A stretch of 64,000 nucleotides of DNA. Origin: Candidatus Nanopelagicales bacterium. Lineage in GTDB: Bacteria > Actinomycetota > Actinomycetes > S36-B12. Each line of letters starts with the position of its first letter. The first letter of the stretch is position 1. The stretch covers positions 51,858 to 115,857 of the forward strand of contig JAGYJP010000005.1 of assembly GCA_018402075.1 (NCBI GenBank), given 5' to 3'. The translations under genes and the position numbers were made by a program. The notes under the pieces are model-generated. The model saw only the letters and a program-made list of their open reading frames with translations, did no database searches and was not told the DNA's origin. Below, in pieces: positions 62,300-64,000 of this stretch.

Positions 62300-63085
62300 A
62301 TGCCAGTGAGTTCGCCGCAGGTGATTGCCCACCGTGGAGCCAATGACACCGAGCCCGAGCATTCCGTGGCCGCGTACCTGCGGGCCATTGAGCAGGGTGC
62401 AAATGCGGTCGAATGCGATGTCCGTTTGACCATGGATGGCACCCTGGTCTGCATACACGACCGCCGGATTAATCGCACCAGCTCCGGACGCGGCACGGTA
62501 TCCAGCCAATTTCACTCCGAACTTGACCGCAGTGACTTCAGCGGCAGCTTGGAGAACTGGATGGACTTTGAAGATCCAAGGCCCGATGAAAGCCGCACCC
62601 GGCTGCTCACCCTGGAAACCCTGTTGACCCTGGTACTCGATGCGTCACAGGAGATCCAATTTGCCATTGAGACCAAACACCCTGTCCGGTACGGAAAGTA
62701 TGTTGAACTGGAACTCTTCGAAGTACTTAATCGTTACGGACTAGCAAACTCGCCACGGGTTCGAGTCATGAGTTTTAGCAGACGGGCGGTGCAGCGCTTC
62801 AAGAAACTCTCCCCTGCCACCGATGTTGTGTTCCTTCAAGAACGGGTCGCACCCAAGTATCGCGATGGAACACTTCCCGAGGGAGTGGCGATTTCCGGCA
62901 TTGATATTCAGTACATCCGTAAACGCCCCGAATACGTTGACCTGGTCCACCGCAAGGGTGGCAAGGTGCACGTGTGGACGGTTGATTCCATGTCAGATGT
63001 TGACCTATGTGTGGAACTCGGAGTGGATGCGATCATCTCGAATCGACCCGGCGAGGTACTCGCTCACCTGAAAGTCCTCAGCTAA
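62300..63085 (+). CDS. Glycerophosphodiester phosphodiesterase
   Basis: About 261 residues of the GDPD TIM barrel. IAHRGANDTEPEHS (His11, Arg12, Glu), GANAVECDVRLTMDGTLVCI (E and D metal ligands), and HDRRINRTSSGRG with the second His; IETK and VHVWTVDSMSD close the barrel. It hydrolyses glycerophosphodiesters to glycerol-3-phosphate and an alcohol. ATG at 62300 is chosen because ATG at 62264 lies inside the divergent HAD start; both are in frame. Confidence 0.85.
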   Translation: MPVSSPQVIAHRGANDTEPEHSVAAYLRAIEQGANAVECDVRLTMDGTLVCIHDRRINRTSSGRGTVSSQFHSELDRSDFSGSLENWMDFEDPRPDESRTRLLTLETLLTLVLDASQEIQFAIETKHPVRYGKYVELELFEVLNRYGLANSPRVRVMSFSRRAVQRFKKLSPATDVVFLQERVAPKYRDGTLPEGVAISGIDIQYIRKRPEYVDLVHRKGGKVHVWTVDSMSDVDLCVELGVDAIISNRPGEVLAHLKVLS

Positions 63086-63109
63086 TCCCAGCAGGTAAGT
63101 TGTGCCACT

Positions 63110-64000
63110 ATGGCAAAGAAGCAGAACCTGGCACCCGTCTCCGTGATTGAAGGAGAAGTCCCCGTTGTGGGGCTGCGGGAACCCTGTCCATGTGGGTCAG
63201 GAAGGCGCTATAAGGCGTGCCACGGCAAGGAAGCGGCCAAAGCGGTGGCTGCCCCCAACCGACCATTTGAAGGATTTGTGAGTGAGTGCGACATTGTCGC
63301 CATGCGCGAACTGGTGCCAGCCGCCACAGCCGAACTCACATTGCGTAAGGGTGTCGGTGAGGATCGCTTGGTCACTCTGGCAACGGTGCTACCCATGGCC
63401 TACCCCGCACTTGTTCGGGCCAATGGGGACATTCTGTTGGGGCTGCAAATCAACACCGGCAGCGGAGATGCATCCCGTGACCTTGCCAATGCATTGCAGC
63501 GAGCCCTTCAGTCACCGTACGGTGAACCCGTCGGCATTGATCGGGTAACCACCGATTCACCCTCAGCCCAAGAATTCATTGACCCTTCAGTCAGACTCAA
63601 TGTTGTTGTCCATGACGACTTTGACTTCTGGGTGGAAAGTGGTGGCGAGGTAACACAGGATGTTCAAGCTTCCCTCGAGCGTGCCAGTGAATACGCCAAT
63701 CCAACAAAAAAACTAACATCCGTTGAAGCCGGGTACTGGACTCAAATGGGATCCAAGGAACACCTGCGGTGGATCATGTCCACCCCGGAAAATGACTTGC
63801 TCAACGCACTTGCTCGATTGCATGCCGCCGATGCTGATTCCATTGGTCCCGACACTCGTCTTGTGGGAATGTTCCGTGCCCAAGGACTCGTTGTGCCCGT
63901 GTGGGATTTACCGCTTGGACGCGGTGCAGATGCCATTGAAGAACCTACCGCAGCATTTGGTGTGCGGTTGCAGGAAGCACTTGCCGAGTCCAAGCCGCTC
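63110..64000 (+). CDS. SEC-C motif protein, DUF5926 family (cut by window edge)
   Basis: Open from ATG at 63110 to the last base, 297 codons seen. After MAKKQNLAPVSV it has the SEC-C zinc motif REPCPCGSGRRYKACHG at about 24-40, followed by a large domain found in actinobacterial DUF5926 proteins (VSECDIVAMRELVPAATAEL, HDDFDFWVESGG, NPTKKLTSVEAGYW). Function unknown. TAAGTT ends 8 bases before the ATG, a possible leaderless box. Start is 24 bases after the phosphodiesterase stop. Confidence 0.8.
   Translation, partial: MAKKQNLAPVSVIEGEVPVVGLREPCPCGSGRRYKACHGKEAAKAVAAPNRPFEGFVSECDIVAMRELVPAATAELTLRKGVGEDRLVTLATVLPMAYPALVRANGDILLGLQINTGSGDASRDLANALQRALQSPYGEPVGIDRVTTDSPSAQEFIDPSVRLNVVVHDDFDFWVESGGEVTQDVQASLERASEYANPTKKLTSVEAGYWTQMGSKEHLRWIMSTPENDLLNALARLHAADADSIGPDTRLVGMFRAQGLVVPVWDLPLGRGADAIEEPTAAFGVRLQEALAESKPL

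Noticed and set aside
1..64000. CRISPR array, tRNA or rRNA genes, prophage
   Set aside because: No regularly spaced direct repeats, no recognisable tRNA cloverleaf or rRNA segment, and no phage structural genes were seen.

Overview
The window looks like a chromosomal surface-glycan island of an actinobacterium of moderate GC. Three things suggest this: the conserved actinobacterial genes at the right end (a SEC-C/DUF5926 protein, a DUF2256 protein, a GlcD-type FAD oxidase), the many GTG and TTG starts, and a repeated promoter layout in which a TAnnnT box sits 6-7 bases before the start codon, as in leaderless actinobacterial transcripts. Genus cannot be read from the sequence alone.

Layout. 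1-7 kb: a pseudaminic-acid-type cassette (pseF, pseB, pseC and a PseH-like acetyltransferase) flanked by two DUF6492 paralogues, a glycosyltransferase-like gene and a TIGR04325 methyltransferase. 7.6-18.5 kb: a plus-strand block, visibly more A/T-rich, with a GT2 transferase, then a tightly overlapping set of SDR, dehydroquinate-synthase-like cyclase, acetolactate-synthase-like TPP enzyme, HpcH/HpaI aldolase and NAD epimerase. A GT87-like membrane protein, a second GT2 and two nucleotide-sugar epimerases follow. 18.7-31.4 kb: three large polytopic proteins, a GT2, a PhyH dioxygenase, an acyltransferase-3, an ABC exporter and CDP-glucose 4,6-dehydratase. 31.4-42.2 kb: the CDP-3,6-dideoxyhexose genes (rfbH, rfbF, reductases/epimerases and a RmlC-like epimerase), interrupted by a 1389-bp IS256-family element with exact 8-bp target duplications. 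42.2-58.0 kb: seven large GT-C-type membrane proteins, two of them apparent double-module fusions, plus a DPM1-like GT2 and a frameshifted nucleotide-sugar dehydrogenase. 58-64 kb: two secreted proteins and ordinary housekeeping genes.

How it may work (inference). Nucleotide sugars (CMP-pseudaminate-like, CDP-dideoxyhexose-like, and the unidentified product of the cyclase/TPP/aldolase block) would feed cytoplasmic GT2 enzymes, some of which probably make polyprenyl-phosphate sugars. The ABC exporter could flip lipid-linked intermediates, and about twelve GT-C-like proteins would add sugars outside the membrane. Acyltransferase, methyltransferases and PhyH would decorate the product.

The island is rearranging. 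It holds a fresh IS copy, a deleted duplicate of rfbF that keeps its promoter, a truncated GT2 tail, a decayed C-terminus of a large membrane protein, and a one-base frameshift in the dehydrogenase.
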